Shown here: piece by piece, positions 44,671-53,903 of the stretch
Position numbering within the stretch: the first letter of the stretch is position 1
How the letters are laid out: each line of letters opens with the position of its first letter
Source: an uncultured Prevotellaceae bacterium
GTDB lineage: Bacteria; Bacteroidota; Bacteroidia; Bacteroidales; Bacteroidaceae
DNA length: 54,649 nt
NCBI GenBank assembly: GCA_900543815.1
Contig: UQST01000018.1
Location: 1 to 54,649, forward strand
Direction of reading: 5' to 3'
Translations under genes and position numbers: made by a program
Notes under the pieces: generated by a model
The model's database searches: none
What the model was told of the DNA's origin: nothing
What the model saw: the letters and a program-made list of their open reading frames with translations, nothing else

Positions 44671-45930
44671 TCAGCCCTGTGCTGCTGCTGGGTCAGTGAC
44701 ACCCATGAAGGTGCGGATGAACTCATCGCCCTGCAGCAGGCCATAAGCTCCCTTGCGGGCAGCTTCCTCATCGAAAGTCATCACGCTGTCGGGTTCTATG
44801 CCGGGAGCGTAGATGGCGAAGGGGATGGGCTCGTTGGTGTGGGTGCGCAGATGGCAAGGAGTGGGATGGTCAGGCAGCAAGGCCACGGCCACGGGCTCGC
44901 CTGCAGCCTGCAAGCGGCCGGTTCCCTCGGGGTCGAGAGCCTCGAGAATGGGCTTGAGCAAGCGGCTGTCGAGCGAGCGGATGGTGTCCAGCTTGAGGGG
45001 GATATTGCCGTCGTGCCCGGCCTCATCGCTGGCTTCCACGTGCACATACACCAGGTCATCGGTCTGCAGAGCGTCGATGGCGGCCTGTGCCTTGCCCTCG
45101 TAGTTGGTGTCCCACAGTCCCGTGGCACCAGGCACATCTATGATGCGCAGCCCTGCATAGCGGCCGATGCCGCGTATGAGGTCCACTGCCGTTATCACGG
45201 CTCCGCGCTTGATTTGCGGGAAAGTCTGCGTGAGAGGTGTCATCATGGGGCGGTAACCTCCTCCCCAGGGCCAGATGCTGTTGGCTGGGTCTTGCCCTTG
45301 CGCCACGCGCCCAAGGTTGAGGGGATGGGCGGCAAGCAGCCTCCGGCTCTCCTCCATCAGGTGCAGTATGAGCCGGGCAGTGTCCTCGGCAGCCTCATCA
45401 GCTGCCTTGGGCAGATACTCGCGCCAGGGTTTGCCGGGAATGTCATGGGGCGGTGTGCACAGGAGGTGCTTGTTGCCTCCCTTGATGACCAGCAGATGGC
45501 GGTACTGCACACCGGTATAGAAATGTACGCGCTCCGAACCCAGATGCTCCTGCAAGTAGCGCATGAGCACATCTCCCTCCTCGGTCTCCAAGCGTCCGCA
45601 GGAGTGATTCTTGAGCAGGTCACCCTCGAGGCAGACCAGATTGCAGCGCATGGCCAGGTCGTCGGGAGCCAGTTCCACCCCTATGCTGGCAGCCTCCAGG
45701 GGGCCTCGTCCCTCATATACGAGATGCTGGTCATAGCCCAGGATGCTGCTGTTGGCCACCTCGCTGCCAGGGTGGAAGCCGTCTGGCACAGTTTTCAGAA
45801 GCCCGTTGCGGCCATTGCGCGCCAGGTAGTCGAAGTGCGGAGTATGGGCATACTGGAGCAGCGTCTTGCCGTCCAGTTCGGGACACGGCCAGTCGGCCAT
45901 GCCATCGCCCAGTATGATGAGATGTTTCAC
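44671..45930 (-). CDS. aPGM-family protein, probable homoserine kinase
   Basis: A 419-residue member of the archaeal-type cofactor-independent phosphoglycerate mutase family (alkaline phosphatase fold). It starts from GTG 45930 (KHLIILGDGMADWP, metal Asp D9); no in-frame ATG is suitably placed. The nucleophile Ser lies in SEVANSSILGYD (S61/S62), and later metal ligands are in DLVYVHVEASDEAGHDG and LLPDHPTP. Located between thrA and thrC, with no GHMP-type ThrB nearby, it is best read as the homoserine kinase that makes O-phosphohomoserine. I recall mutant-fitness work assigning this role to a Bacteroides thetaiotaomicron homologue (BT2402). Automatic labels of 'phosphoglycerate mutase' are probably misleading here. 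Confidence 0.85.
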   Translation of the reverse strand: MKHLIILGDGMADWPCPELDGKTLLQYAHTPHFDYLARNGRNGLLKTVPDGFHPGSEVANSSILGYDQHLVYEGRGPLEAASIGVELAPDDLAMRCNLVCLEGDLLKNHSCGRLETEEGDVLMRYLQEHLGSERVHFYTGVQYRHLLVIKGGNKHLLCTPPHDIPGKPWREYLPKAADEAAEDTARLILHLMEESRRLLAAHPLNLGRVAQGQDPANSIWPWGGGYRPMMTPLTQTFPQIKRGAVITAVDLIRGIGRYAGLRIIDVPGATGLWDTNYEGKAQAAIDALQTDDLVYVHVEASDEAGHDGNIPLKLDTIRSLDSRLLKPILEALDPEGTGRLQAAGEPVAVALLPDHPTPCHLRTHTNEPIPFAIYAPGIEPDSVMTFDEEAARKGAYGLLQGDEFIRTFMGVTDPAAAQG

Positions 45931-46029
45931 ATTACTATAATATATAGGCCACAGGCGGACAGATGCCCGTCTGCATGCCATTGGTTGAGTATTCAGTTAG
46001 CTGTACCAGGTGTGGTCAGATGCGCCGGC

Positions 46030-48453
46030 TCAGGCCAGCGACATGATATCGGCAAACACGCCAGCGGCTGTCACCGAGGCTCCCGCGCCGTAGCCCTGTA
46101 TGAGCATGGGGTATTTGTGGTAGCGCTCAGTGGTGAGCATGACTATGTTGTTGGAGCCTTCGAGCACATAGAAAGAGTGGTCCTTGCTGAACTCCTCCAG
46201 CGAGACACAGGCATGCCCATCGGCATACTTGGCCACGTAACGCCATGCCTTGTGCTCCTGCTCCAGCTTCTGCCGGCGTTTCTCAAACTCTGCATCGAGC
46301 GAAGGAAGGTTCTTCCAGAACTCGTCCAGCGTGCCTTCGAACAACTTCTGGGGCAGCAGGGGATGCACCTCCACGTCCTCCTGGCTCACCTCGTAGCCTG
46401 CTTCACGGGCCAGGATGACAAGCTTGCGTATCACATCCTTGCCGCTCAGGTCGATGCGCGGATCGGGCTCGCTGTACCCTTCCTCCTGCGCCATGGCCAC
46501 GGTGCGGCTGAATGGCACGTCGGCCGAAATGGTGTTGAAGATGAAGTTGAGCGTGCCGCTGAGCACCGCCTCTATGCGCAGGATGCGGTCGCCACTGTTG
46601 CACAGGTCATTGATGGTGCGTATGATGGGCAGCCCGGCACCCACATTGGTCTCGAAGAGAAACTTCACCCCACGCAGTTGCGCCGTCTTCTTCAGTTCGC
46701 GGTAGTCGGCATAGTTGCCGCTGGCAGCAATCTTGTTGGCTGCCACCACATTGATGTTATGGTCGAGGAAGTCGCGATAGAGGCCCGCCACATCGGGGCT
46801 GGCGGTACAATCCACGAAGACGCTGTTGAAGATGTTCATGCCTATCACCTCGTCGTGAAGGCGCTGGATGTCACTGGGCGCTGCATCACGCAACTGTTCC
46901 CTGTAGTTGTCGAGTGAGATGCCACGGCGGTCAAACATGGCATTGTGTCCGCTGGCAATGCCCACGACATTCAGTTTGAGGCGCAACTCACGCATGAGCT
47001 TCTCCTGCTGATGCCTTATCTGCTCTATCAGGGAGCCGCCTACAGTACCCACTCCACATATAAAGAGATTGAGCACCTGATACTCACTCAGAAAGAACGA
47101 ATCGTGTATGACATTGAGTGCCTTGCGCAAGTGTGTGGCATCGATGACGAATGAGATGTTGGTCTCACTGGCTCCCTGTGCACAGGCTATCACGCTGATG
47201 CCACTACGGCCAAGGGCATTGAACAGCTTGCCTGCAATGCCTGGCGTGTGCTTCATGTTCTCTCCCACGATGGCCACAGTGGCCAGCCCCTGCTCGGCAC
47301 GCATGGCATACATGGCACCGTCCTCTATTTCCTTGGCAAACTCAGCGTTGAGCACGCGGCAAGCCTCCTCGGCATCCTCATCCCTCACACCGATGCTCGT
47401 GCTGTTCTCCGACGAGGCCTGGCTCACCAGGAACACGCTTATACCGTTATCGGCCAGACAGGTGAAGATGCGGCGGTTGACGCCTATCACGCCCACCATG
47501 GACAGTCCCGCCACGGTGATGAGCGAGGTGCCCTTGATGCTGGAGATGCCCTTGATGATGCGGGAATCGGTCTTCACCTCGTCCTTGATGATGGAGCCGG
47601 GTGCCTCGGGGTTGAATGTATTCTTGATGAGAATGGGGATGTGCTTGACGCACACGGGATAGATGGTGGGAGGATAGACCACCTTGGCACCGAAGTTGCA
47701 GAGCTCCATGGCCTCTACATAGCTGAGTTCGGGGATGACGTAGGCCGTACTGATGACGCGCGGATCGGCTGTCATGAATCCATCCACGTCGGTCCATATC
47801 TCCAGCACACCGGCATCCAGCACAGCGGCTATGATGCTGGCTGTGTAGTCGCTGCCGCCGCGTCCCAGGTTGGTCACCTCGCCGCTCTCGGCATCGGAAC
47901 TGATAAAGCCGCCCACCAGACTCACCTTGGGGATGGTCTGCCAGTTGTCCTTGACAAGCCTGTTGGTGAGCTCCGTGGCCAGACAGTTCTTGCCGCCCTT
48001 GACCTCGGTCTTGATAAACGAGCGGCTGTCATACCACTCGGCGTCCTTGACCAGCGCGGCAACTATACGGCTGCTGATGCGCTCGCCATAGGAGACGATA
48101 GCGGCCAGGGTCTTGGGGCTAAGGTCATGGATGAGATAGACACCCTGGTAGATGCTGCGCAGCTCCTCCAGTAGGTCATGCACTATAGCCAGCAGCGCAC
48201 GCCTCACCTTGCCGTCCTCTATGACAGCGTTAATCATATCCTCATGCCTCTGGGCTATCTCCCAAAAGGACTTCTGATACAATGGATCACCCTCGACAGC
48301 CATCTTGCCGGTACGTATGAGCTGGTCGGTAATTCCGCCCAATGCGCTCACCACCACGATGACGGGCTCCTGCTGAGCCTCAACGATTCTCTTGACACTT
48401 AGGATACTGTCCACGGAACCTACAGACGTTCCGCCAAACTTCATTACTTTCAT
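46030..48453 (-). CDS. thrA: Bifunctional aspartate kinase / homoserine dehydrogenase
   Basis: An 807-residue fusion. The N-terminal aspartokinase (MKVMKFGGTSVGSVDSI, ~1-290, with GRGGSDYTA) phosphorylates aspartate. Two ACT regulatory domains (~310-455, ITVAGLSMVGVIGVNRRIF and ATVAIVGENMKHTPG) follow, and the C-terminal homoserine dehydrogenase (~465-807, LFICGVGTVGGSL nucleotide-binding loop) reduces aspartate semialdehyde to homoserine. ACT domains predict feedback inhibition by threonine. ATG 48453 is the start; the long open frame upstream runs through the promoter and array E and is not coding. It is first in the thr gene set, 99 nt before the kinase gene. No leader peptide or Thr-codon-rich attenuator is visible in the short leader. 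Confidence 0.95.
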   Translation of the reverse strand: MKVMKFGGTSVGSVDSILSVKRIVEAQQEPVIVVVSALGGITDQLIRTGKMAVEGDPLYQKSFWEIAQRHEDMINAVIEDGKVRRALLAIVHDLLEELRSIYQGVYLIHDLSPKTLAAIVSYGERISSRIVAALVKDAEWYDSRSFIKTEVKGGKNCLATELTNRLVKDNWQTIPKVSLVGGFISSDAESGEVTNLGRGGSDYTASIIAAVLDAGVLEIWTDVDGFMTADPRVISTAYVIPELSYVEAMELCNFGAKVVYPPTIYPVCVKHIPILIKNTFNPEAPGSIIKDEVKTDSRIIKGISSIKGTSLITVAGLSMVGVIGVNRRIFTCLADNGISVFLVSQASSENSTSIGVRDEDAEEACRVLNAEFAKEIEDGAMYAMRAEQGLATVAIVGENMKHTPGIAGKLFNALGRSGISVIACAQGASETNISFVIDATHLRKALNVIHDSFFLSEYQVLNLFICGVGTVGGSLIEQIRHQQEKLMRELRLKLNVVGIASGHNAMFDRRGISLDNYREQLRDAAPSDIQRLHDEVIGMNIFNSVFVDCTASPDVAGLYRDFLDHNINVVAANKIAASGNYADYRELKKTAQLRGVKFLFETNVGAGLPIIRTINDLCNSGDRILRIEAVLSGTLNFIFNTISADVPFSRTVAMAQEEGYSEPDPRIDLSGKDVIRKLVILAREAGYEVSQEDVEVHPLLPQKLFEGTLDEFWKNLPSLDAEFEKRRQKLEQEHKAWRYVAKYADGHACVSLEEFSKDHSFYVLEGSNNIVMLTTERYHKYPMLIQGYGAGASVTAAGVFADIMSLA

Positions 48454-48492
48454 CCCTTTGACCTTCTTATATATTCGCCTTAAATTACACCG

Positions 48493-48527
48493 CAAAAGTA
48501 GCAATAAAATCCCATTCGATAGGCAAA
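48493..48527 (-). promoter_or_regulatory. Promoter of the thr genes
   Basis: On the minus strand TTTG (48524-48527), 23-nt spacer, TACTTTTG (48493-48500). Start near 48486, giving a leader of ~33 nt, too short for classic attenuation. Confidence 0.65.
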
Positions 48528-48712
48528 AAGAAGCCATTTTGCACGATGGAGGCTGCAAATTGGCACATTTGCGCACACCATCCGCCACACTTGTGCAATC
48601 ATTGAAGCAGGACGAAGCGTCCCCGGCGGTATCCCGACGGAGGCCAGCGGGCGCGGCGGGCCGCCCCGGGAAGGCGGGTGCGGCAAAGACGGGAGAAGAG
48701 CCGCGCGTCAGA

Positions 48713-48800
48713 CGCAGCGTGCTGCATGTGCCTATGCAGCACGCTGCAACAGCCAACGCAGCACGCTGCGATGACCGATGCACCGCACTGGCTCACCGGG
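48713..48800. repeat. 22-nt periodic repeat array E (4 clear units)
   Basis: Units at 48713, 48735, 48757 and 48779: GCAGCGTGCTGC, GCAGCACGCTGC, GCAGCACGCTGC and GCACCGCACTGG. Weaker units continue at 48801 and 48823. Array E lies between two divergent promoters (thr at 48493-48527 and the FAD gene at 48959-48990), in a 554-nt gene-free interval. GCACCGCACTG in the last unit is also in the last strong unit of array D. Confidence 0.88.
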
Positions 48801-48958
48801 CCGGGAATACTGCCGTGCGGCGGGCTGGCCTGCGATTCCTCCCGCACACCCGCCTCCCCGCCTGGGAAAGCCGCTTTCGGCCAGCTCGCCCGATGCACCC
48901 GCCATCCTGGCTTTTGCCCCTGCAAAGGTTCAGCAAGGCCAACAAAGCGGGACGGGGA

Positions 48959-48990
48959 TTTGCCCAAAAGGAGGAAAGGAGATAACTTTG
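48959..48990 (+). promoter_or_regulatory. Promoter of the FAD-dependent oxidoreductase gene
   Basis: TTTG (48959-48962), 20-nt spacer, TAACTTTG (48983-48990). The start point is near 48997, so the leader is only about 11 nt. Confidence 0.75.
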
Positions 48991-49007
48991 CAGCGCATTT
49001 CAATATT

Positions 49008-50570
49008 ATGATACAGGAATTCAATCTGAGAATATTGCCCCAGGATGCCTATGACGAGCAGAGCATCATCGCCTTCCTGAAGAGCGACAGGGGCATCGAA
49101 CCGCAGGCCGTAAGGGTGCTGAGGCGGAGCATCGACGCGCGGCAACGCACCGTGTATGTCAATCTGACCGTGCGTGCATACCTTGACGAGCAGCCCGAGG
49201 AGGCACTCTTCACCCCCATCGAATACCACGACGTGAGCCAGGCCAGGCGCGTGCTGGTGGTGGGAGCCGGGCCTGGAGGACTCTTCGCAGCACTCCGCCT
49301 CATCGAACTGGGACTGCACCCAGTGGTCATCGAGCGCGGCAAGGACGTGAGGGAAAGAAAGAAGGACGTGGCGCGCATACGTGTGGAACAGCGGGTGGAT
49401 GCCGAGAGCAACTACGCCTTTGGCGAGGGCGGAGCTGGCGCCTACAGCGACGGCAAGCTCTTCACACGCAGTAAGAAGCGCGGAGATGCCGACCGCATCC
49501 TGCGCATCTTCGTGCAGCATGGGGCCAAGGAGAACATTCTGGCCGACGCACATCCGCACATCGGCACCGACCGGCTGCCCCGCGTCATCGAGAACATGCG
49601 CCTGACCATCCTGCGATGCGGCGGCGAGGTGCACTTCCAGACACGCATGACCGACCTGCTCATGCAGGACGGACAGGTGGAGGGACTGCTTGCCGTGGAT
49701 GCCGTAAGCGGCGAGGAGAAGGAACTGAGAGGCGAAGCGGTCATCCTGGCCACGGGTCACTCGGCCCGCGATGTGTATCGCTGCCTGAACGAAAAGCATC
49801 TGCACATCGAATGCAAGGGACTGGCCGTGGGCGTGCGGCTGGAACATCCGGCTCATCTGATAGACCAGATACAGTATCACAGCCGCCAGGGAAGGGGGCA
49901 ATGGTTGCCTGCGGCGGAATATAGTATGGTAAGACAGGTAGATGGCAGAGGGGTATATAGCTTCTGCATGTGTCCCGGAGGGTTTGTGGTACCGGCTGCC
50001 AGCGGTCCCGAACAGCTGGTGGTCAACGGTATGAGCCCCAGTAACCGAGGGGGCAGATGGAGCAACAGCGGCATGGTAGTGGAGCTGCGCCCCGAAGACA
50101 TAGGCGCCGGCAATGACCCGCTGGCCATGATGAAATGGCAGGAGAACCTGGAGCGCACCTGCTGGCAGCAGGGCAACTATGAGCAGACAGCGCCTGCACA
50201 GAGGATGACCGACTTTGTGAGCGGACGCCTCTCGGCTTCTCTGCCGGCATCTTCATACGCCCCCGGACTCATCTCCAGTCCACTTCACTTCTGGATGCCA
50301 CAGGGTGTGTCAGGCCGCCTGAGGGAGGCCTTCAGCGTCTGGGGCAAGCAGAAAAGGGGATTCCTGACCAGTGAAGCCACCGTGATAGGCGTAGAGACAC
50401 GTACCAGCAGCCCTGTGCGCATCACCCGAAAGGCCGACTCATTGCAGCATGTGACCCTGCAGGGTCTGTTCCCCTGCGGCGAAGGGGCAGGCTATGCAGG
50501 AGGCATCGTGAGCGCCGGCGTCGATGGTGAACGCTGTGCCGAAGCCTGTGCAGCGTGGTTATCCGAATAG
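49008..50570 (+). CDS. NAD(P)/FAD-dependent oxidoreductase (COG2509-like)
   Basis: A 520-residue flavoprotein. After an ~80-residue N-terminal domain rich in basic residues (VRVLRRSIDARQRTVYVNL) comes the FAD-binding Rossmann motif VVGAGPGGLFAALRL (G86xG88xxG91), then the family motif YAFGEGGAGAYSDGKLFTR, a second dinucleotide signature (VILATGHSARD), CMCPGGFVVPA, and the C-terminal FAD motif LFPCGEGAGYAGGIVSAGVDG. Proteins of this group are widespread in Bacteroidota and plants but lack a known substrate. ATG 49008 is fixed by the promoter just upstream; the longer frame would run through array E. Its last 12 nt overlap the converging radA gene. Confidence 0.88.
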   Translation: MIQEFNLRILPQDAYDEQSIIAFLKSDRGIEPQAVRVLRRSIDARQRTVYVNLTVRAYLDEQPEEALFTPIEYHDVSQARRVLVVGAGPGGLFAALRLIELGLHPVVIERGKDVRERKKDVARIRVEQRVDAESNYAFGEGGAGAYSDGKLFTRSKKRGDADRILRIFVQHGAKENILADAHPHIGTDRLPRVIENMRLTILRCGGEVHFQTRMTDLLMQDGQVEGLLAVDAVSGEEKELRGEAVILATGHSARDVYRCLNEKHLHIECKGLAVGVRLEHPAHLIDQIQYHSRQGRGQWLPAAEYSMVRQVDGRGVYSFCMCPGGFVVPAASGPEQLVVNGMSPSNRGGRWSNSGMVVELRPEDIGAGNDPLAMMKWQENLERTCWQQGNYEQTAPAQRMTDFVSGRLSASLPASSYAPGLISSPLHFWMPQGVSGRLREAFSVWGKQKRGFLTSEATVIGVETRTSSPVRITRKADSLQHVTLQGLFPCGEGAGYAGGIVSAGVDGERCAEACAAWLSE

Positions 50571-51974
50571 TTCGCGCACGGCCTCAGCCACACGTCTGAC
50601 GGGCACCAGTTCGATGTCGAAGTGCTTGGGGTCTATTCCGTTCATATTATGAGCAGGCAACAGCATACGGCGGAAGCCTAACTTCTGGGCTTCCGCTATT
50701 CTTTGCTCTATACGCGAGACAGGGCGTATCTCGCCACTCAGTCCCACTTCACCTGCCACGCAAGTATCTACGTCGATAGGCGTATCCACATTACTGCTGA
50801 GCACCGCAGCTATGACTCCCAAGTCGATGGCAGGATCGGTAACACGCAGACCGCCCGCAATATTGAGAAACACATCCTTGGAGGCCAACTTGAAGCCCAC
50901 TCTCTTCTCCAGTACAGCCAGCAGCATATTGAGACGCCTGCCGTCGAACCCTGTGGTGCTGCGCTGTGCCGTACCATAGGCCGCCGTGCTGACCAGCGCC
51001 TGGGTCTCTATCATAAAGGGACGCACACCCTCCACCGTGCAGGCAATGGCCACGCCCGAGAGGCCGTCGCGGTTGTCTGTCAGGAGCAGTTCGCTGGGAT
51101 TGGCCACCTGGCGCAATCCGTCGTGGCGCATCTCGTAGATGCCTAGCTCGCTGGTGCTGCCAAAGCGGTTCTTGATACTTCGCAGGATGCGGTACATGTA
51201 GTGCTGGTCTCCCTCAAACTGGAGTACGGTATCCACGATATGTTCCAGCACCTTGGGACCAGCCAGCGTGCCTTCCTTATTTATATGGCCAATGAGCAGG
51301 ATGCTGGCTCCTCCGCACTTGGCATACTTGAGCAAGCTGGCTGCACACTCCCTTATCTGCGCCAAGCTGCCGGGGCTGCTCTCCACTGCCTCGGTCTGTA
51401 TGGTCTGTATGGAGTCGATGACCACCAGGTCGGGATGGGTCTGCTCTATCTGTACAAAGATCTGTTCAAGCGATGTCTCGGTGAGCACCAGCAGGTCGCT
51501 GCCGCCCCGGGCACCGCCCTGCCCCACCTCCTGTGACTGCAGCCGGTCGGCCCTGAGCTTGAGCTGGCGCGCACTCTCCTCACCGCTCACATACAGCACA
51601 CGGCGGCCTGCCAGGCGCAGGACAGTCTGCAGCACCAGCGTACTCTTGCCTATGCCCGGTTCACCGCCCAGCAATACCAGGCTGCCGGGAACCAGTCCGC
51701 CGCCCAACACACGGTTGAGTTCGCGGTCTCCCATATCCATGCGCGGCTCCTCGTCGGCACGTATCTCGGCCACAGGCACCGGCCTTGCTTTCTGCGCGCT
51801 GTCGTGTCCGGCAGCCTTGAGAGCCGCCCTGGCAGCACCCGCCATCGGTTTCTCCTCGCGGATGACCAGTTCCTTCATGGTGTTCCATTGCTGGCACGAG
51901 GGGCAACGACCCACCCAGCGCAGGCTTTCCTGCCCGCAGTTTTCACACACATATACCTTTCTGTCCTTGGCCAT
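50559..51974 (-). CDS. radA: DNA repair protein RadA
   Basis: A 471-residue RadA/Sms. It has the N-terminal zinc finger (C10, C13, C24, C27), a RecA-like ATPase core with Walker A GGEPGIGKST (103-112), the RadA-specific KNRFG motif in RSIKNRFGSTSELG, and a C-terminal Lon-like domain (~290-471, VEKRVGFKLASKDVFLNIAGG). RadA drives branch migration at recombination intermediates, including as a DnaB-like helicase on D-loops. Length and domain order match the family. It follows the PAP2 gene by 13 nt, so the two are likely co-transcribed, and its 3' end overlaps the FAD gene by 12 nt tail to tail with no room for a terminator. Confidence 0.95.
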   Translation of the reverse strand: MAKDRKVYVCENCGQESLRWVGRCPSCQQWNTMKELVIREEKPMAGAARAALKAAGHDSAQKARPVPVAEIRADEEPRMDMGDRELNRVLGGGLVPGSLVLLGGEPGIGKSTLVLQTVLRLAGRRVLYVSGEESARQLKLRADRLQSQEVGQGGARGGSDLLVLTETSLEQIFVQIEQTHPDLVVIDSIQTIQTEAVESSPGSLAQIRECAASLLKYAKCGGASILLIGHINKEGTLAGPKVLEHIVDTVLQFEGDQHYMYRILRSIKNRFGSTSELGIYEMRHDGLRQVANPSELLLTDNRDGLSGVAIACTVEGVRPFMIETQALVSTAAYGTAQRSTTGFDGRRLNMLLAVLEKRVGFKLASKDVFLNIAGGLRVTDPAIDLGVIAAVLSSNVDTPIDVDTCVAGEVGLSGEIRPVSRIEQRIAEAQKLGFRRMLLPAHNMNGIDPKHFDIELVPVRRVAEAVRELFG

Positions 51975-51987
51975 AACACATTATATA

Positions 51988-53472
51988 TTAGAAGATGATG
52001 TTGAACGAGCTTCCTGCCCACAGCATGTGCTGCTCGCGACGGCTGCATGTGCTCTGCGGAGGAAGCAGGTGATAGTCAAGATGAAGCGCCACCATATAGT
52101 TCTGCCTCAACTTATAACTGCATGACAATCCCGTGCCGAAGTCGGCTCCGTTGCGCGCCGCGATGGTCTGCTCAGGCAACTTCATCGATGCCATGTGCAC
52201 GTATCCCGTGACCAGCTTAGTGCCCAGCGAGCAGCGGGACGTGAGCGGCCAAGAGAAGTAGGGACCCGCCATCACGGCCAGGGCACGCGCCGTGCGGCTG
52301 GGCTGATTCTGCAATAGCACGCGATAATTGCTGCCCTGGAACTGTCCGCCCAGGCCTATCCAATGATTGAAGAAATAGGCTCCCTCCACTCCTGCTGCAC
52401 ATCCAGCGGCGGCCTCCATCCTGTCGCCCGTACCCAGATTGTATCTATGCAGAGGAATATAACCGCCCAGACGAAGCCCCAGAAACGAGGGCTTGTCCCA
52501 GCGCCCATACACTTCGCGCTCCATGCGGGGGCGATAGATGCCCTTGTCCTTGAAGATGAGGTTGGCGAGGAAGTAGCCCAACTCGGTGGCCATCACGCCC
52601 ACTCCTGCCCCTATCATCACGTCGCTCAACCAATGGCGGTTGTTTGCCATGCGCATCAGACCCACGCTGGAAGCCATTGCATAGGAGCCGAAGCCCACCC
52701 ACTTGCTCTTATACCCATACTCCTTGGTCAGCATCGTGGCGGTCATAAAGGCAGTGGCGGTGTGGCCGGAGGGAAACGAACGGCGGTTGGAACCGTCGGG
52801 GCGGAGCACATGCAGCCCTTCCTTCATCCCGTTGGTAACAGCTGCCATGAGTGCCACAGAGAAGGCATCCGACACGAGCATCCTGCCCCACGACGACCGG
52901 CTACGCACCCCCGCAGCCTTCAGACCCACCATCACCACGGCGGGCGAATACTGCAGATAATCATCAGCAGTGTGCTTGTAATGCGGCAGATAGTCGTTGC
53001 GCAGGCTGCGGAAATTCTTGTCCTCCTTCATGGCAAGCAGTCCTCCTGCCACCAGCGGCAGTCCCACGCACACCATCCTATAGGTGCGCGTATTGGCCAG
53101 GAGATGCTTCCTGTTGAGCGCATCAGCCACTTCGAGCGAATCGCCACCCGTCACAACAATATCGTCAAGCACTACACCAGCAGTCAGGGAATCAGCCTGG
53201 GAAGATGGTACAATGGTGTCTGGCTCCAGGGTGCTTGCCAGCAACGAGTCGGCCTGAGCGTAACTTTCCGCAGAGGGAAAACCGTTATCCTGCAACATGC
53301 ACATACTGTCGGAAGACACTTCCAGCACACTCCGGCCCGCCTCGTCATCAGCCTCCGGGCTTGCGACACGACCTTGCGCCGACACGGCAAACTGGATGAG
53401 CAACACAATAAAACACGCACGGCGCACACAACCACGTGCGGCACCTGATATATAAGATATGGATGAATGCAT
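51988..53472 (-). CDS. PAP2 phosphatase fused to an outer-membrane beta-barrel-like domain
   Basis: A 494-residue protein. After a signal peptide (~1-33) and an ~85-residue disordered Ser/Asp-rich stretch comes the PAP2 phosphatase domain (~120-310). All three active-site motifs are present: K217-x6-RP (KEGLHVLRP), PSGH at 234-237, and SxxxRHWLSD (R279, H280, D284). The last ~170 residues (GLRLGGYIPLHRYN ... VALHLDYHL ... MLWAGSSFNIIF) have alternating aromatic and polar residues and end in Phe, as in small outer-membrane beta barrels. Candidate substrates are undecaprenyl pyrophosphate or lipid A phosphates. The combination would put phosphatase activity at or near the outer membrane (inference). 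Co-transcribed with radA, 13 nt apart. Confidence 0.85.
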   Translation of the reverse strand: MHSSISYISGAARGCVRRACFIVLLIQFAVSAQGRVASPEADDEAGRSVLEVSSDSMCMLQDNGFPSAESYAQADSLLASTLEPDTIVPSSQADSLTAGVVLDDIVVTGGDSLEVADALNRKHLLANTRTYRMVCVGLPLVAGGLLAMKEDKNFRSLRNDYLPHYKHTADDYLQYSPAVVMVGLKAAGVRSRSSWGRMLVSDAFSVALMAAVTNGMKEGLHVLRPDGSNRRSFPSGHTATAFMTATMLTKEYGYKSKWVGFGSYAMASSVGLMRMANNRHWLSDVMIGAGVGVMATELGYFLANLIFKDKGIYRPRMEREVYGRWDKPSFLGLRLGGYIPLHRYNLGTGDRMEAAAGCAAGVEGAYFFNHWIGLGGQFQGSNYRVLLQNQPSRTARALAVMAGPYFSWPLTSRCSLGTKLVTGYVHMASMKLPEQTIAARNGADFGTGLSCSYKLRQNYMVALHLDYHLLPPQSTCSRREQHMLWAGSSFNIIF

Positions 53473-53555
53473 TTATCCGTCATTATGCAACACAATCAGC
53501 ATCTGCGGCCGCTTGAAGTCCCAGCCTTGAGTGTCGCAAAGTTCATTTCAGTGCG

Positions 53556-53563
53556 CAAAATTA
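53556..53563 (-). promoter_or_regulatory. -7 element of the PAP2-radA operon
   Basis: TAATTTTG on the minus strand, about 84 nt upstream of the PAP2 ATG. No clear -33 element at 19-21 nt. Confidence 0.45.
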
Positions 53564-53628
53564 CGAAAAATCCTCCTATAAGTACTGCATCGTGTTCTTT
53601 TTTCCACGATTCCCTATGCCTTCAGAAT

Positions 53629-53738
53629 TGCAGCACACCAGCCTGCCCGACACAGCACGCTGCCTCACGCCACGCAACGCTGTGCATCGGCCATCGCAAC
53701 GCAGTGCATCGGCCATCGCAACGCACTCCCCGAGCGAC
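53629..53738. repeat. 22-nt periodic repeat array F (5 units)
   Basis: Units at 53629 (GCAGCACACCAG), 53651 (ACAGCACGCTGC), 53673 (GCAACGCTGTGC), 53695 (GCAACGCAGTGC) and 53717 (GCAACGCACTCC). Two consecutive tails are identical (ATCGGCCAT). The array lies between the PAP2-radA promoter region and the tRNA promoter, in a 521-nt interval (53473-53993) without genes. Confidence 0.85.
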
Positions 53739-53903
53739 ACCACCCTTCCACCCCGCCTGCCAATGCCGTCCTCGGCACAATCCACAAAGGGCTTATCAAG
53801 GTTTCAAGGCACCTTTCGCCCCATTTCCCATCGCGCACGCAATATATATATAATGTACAGAAAACAAAAACACACTTTTTTTGAAAAAAAAATGTCGCAA
53901 TGC

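Noticed and set aside
44671..45930. Plain phosphoglycerate mutase of glycolysis
   Set aside because: Position between thrA and thrC with no other homoserine kinase makes the threonine pathway role more likely, though mutase activity cannot be excluded.
44548..46917. 789-codon open frame on the plus strand opposite the thr genes
   Set aside because: It lies antisense to well-supported thrC, kinase and thrA genes and has no recognisable domain; long antisense frames are expected in GC-rich genes of this codon use.
48454..48492. Threonine attenuator or leader peptide before thrA
   Set aside because: The promoter leaves only about 33 nt of leader, without a Thr/Ile-rich reading frame or terminator hairpin.
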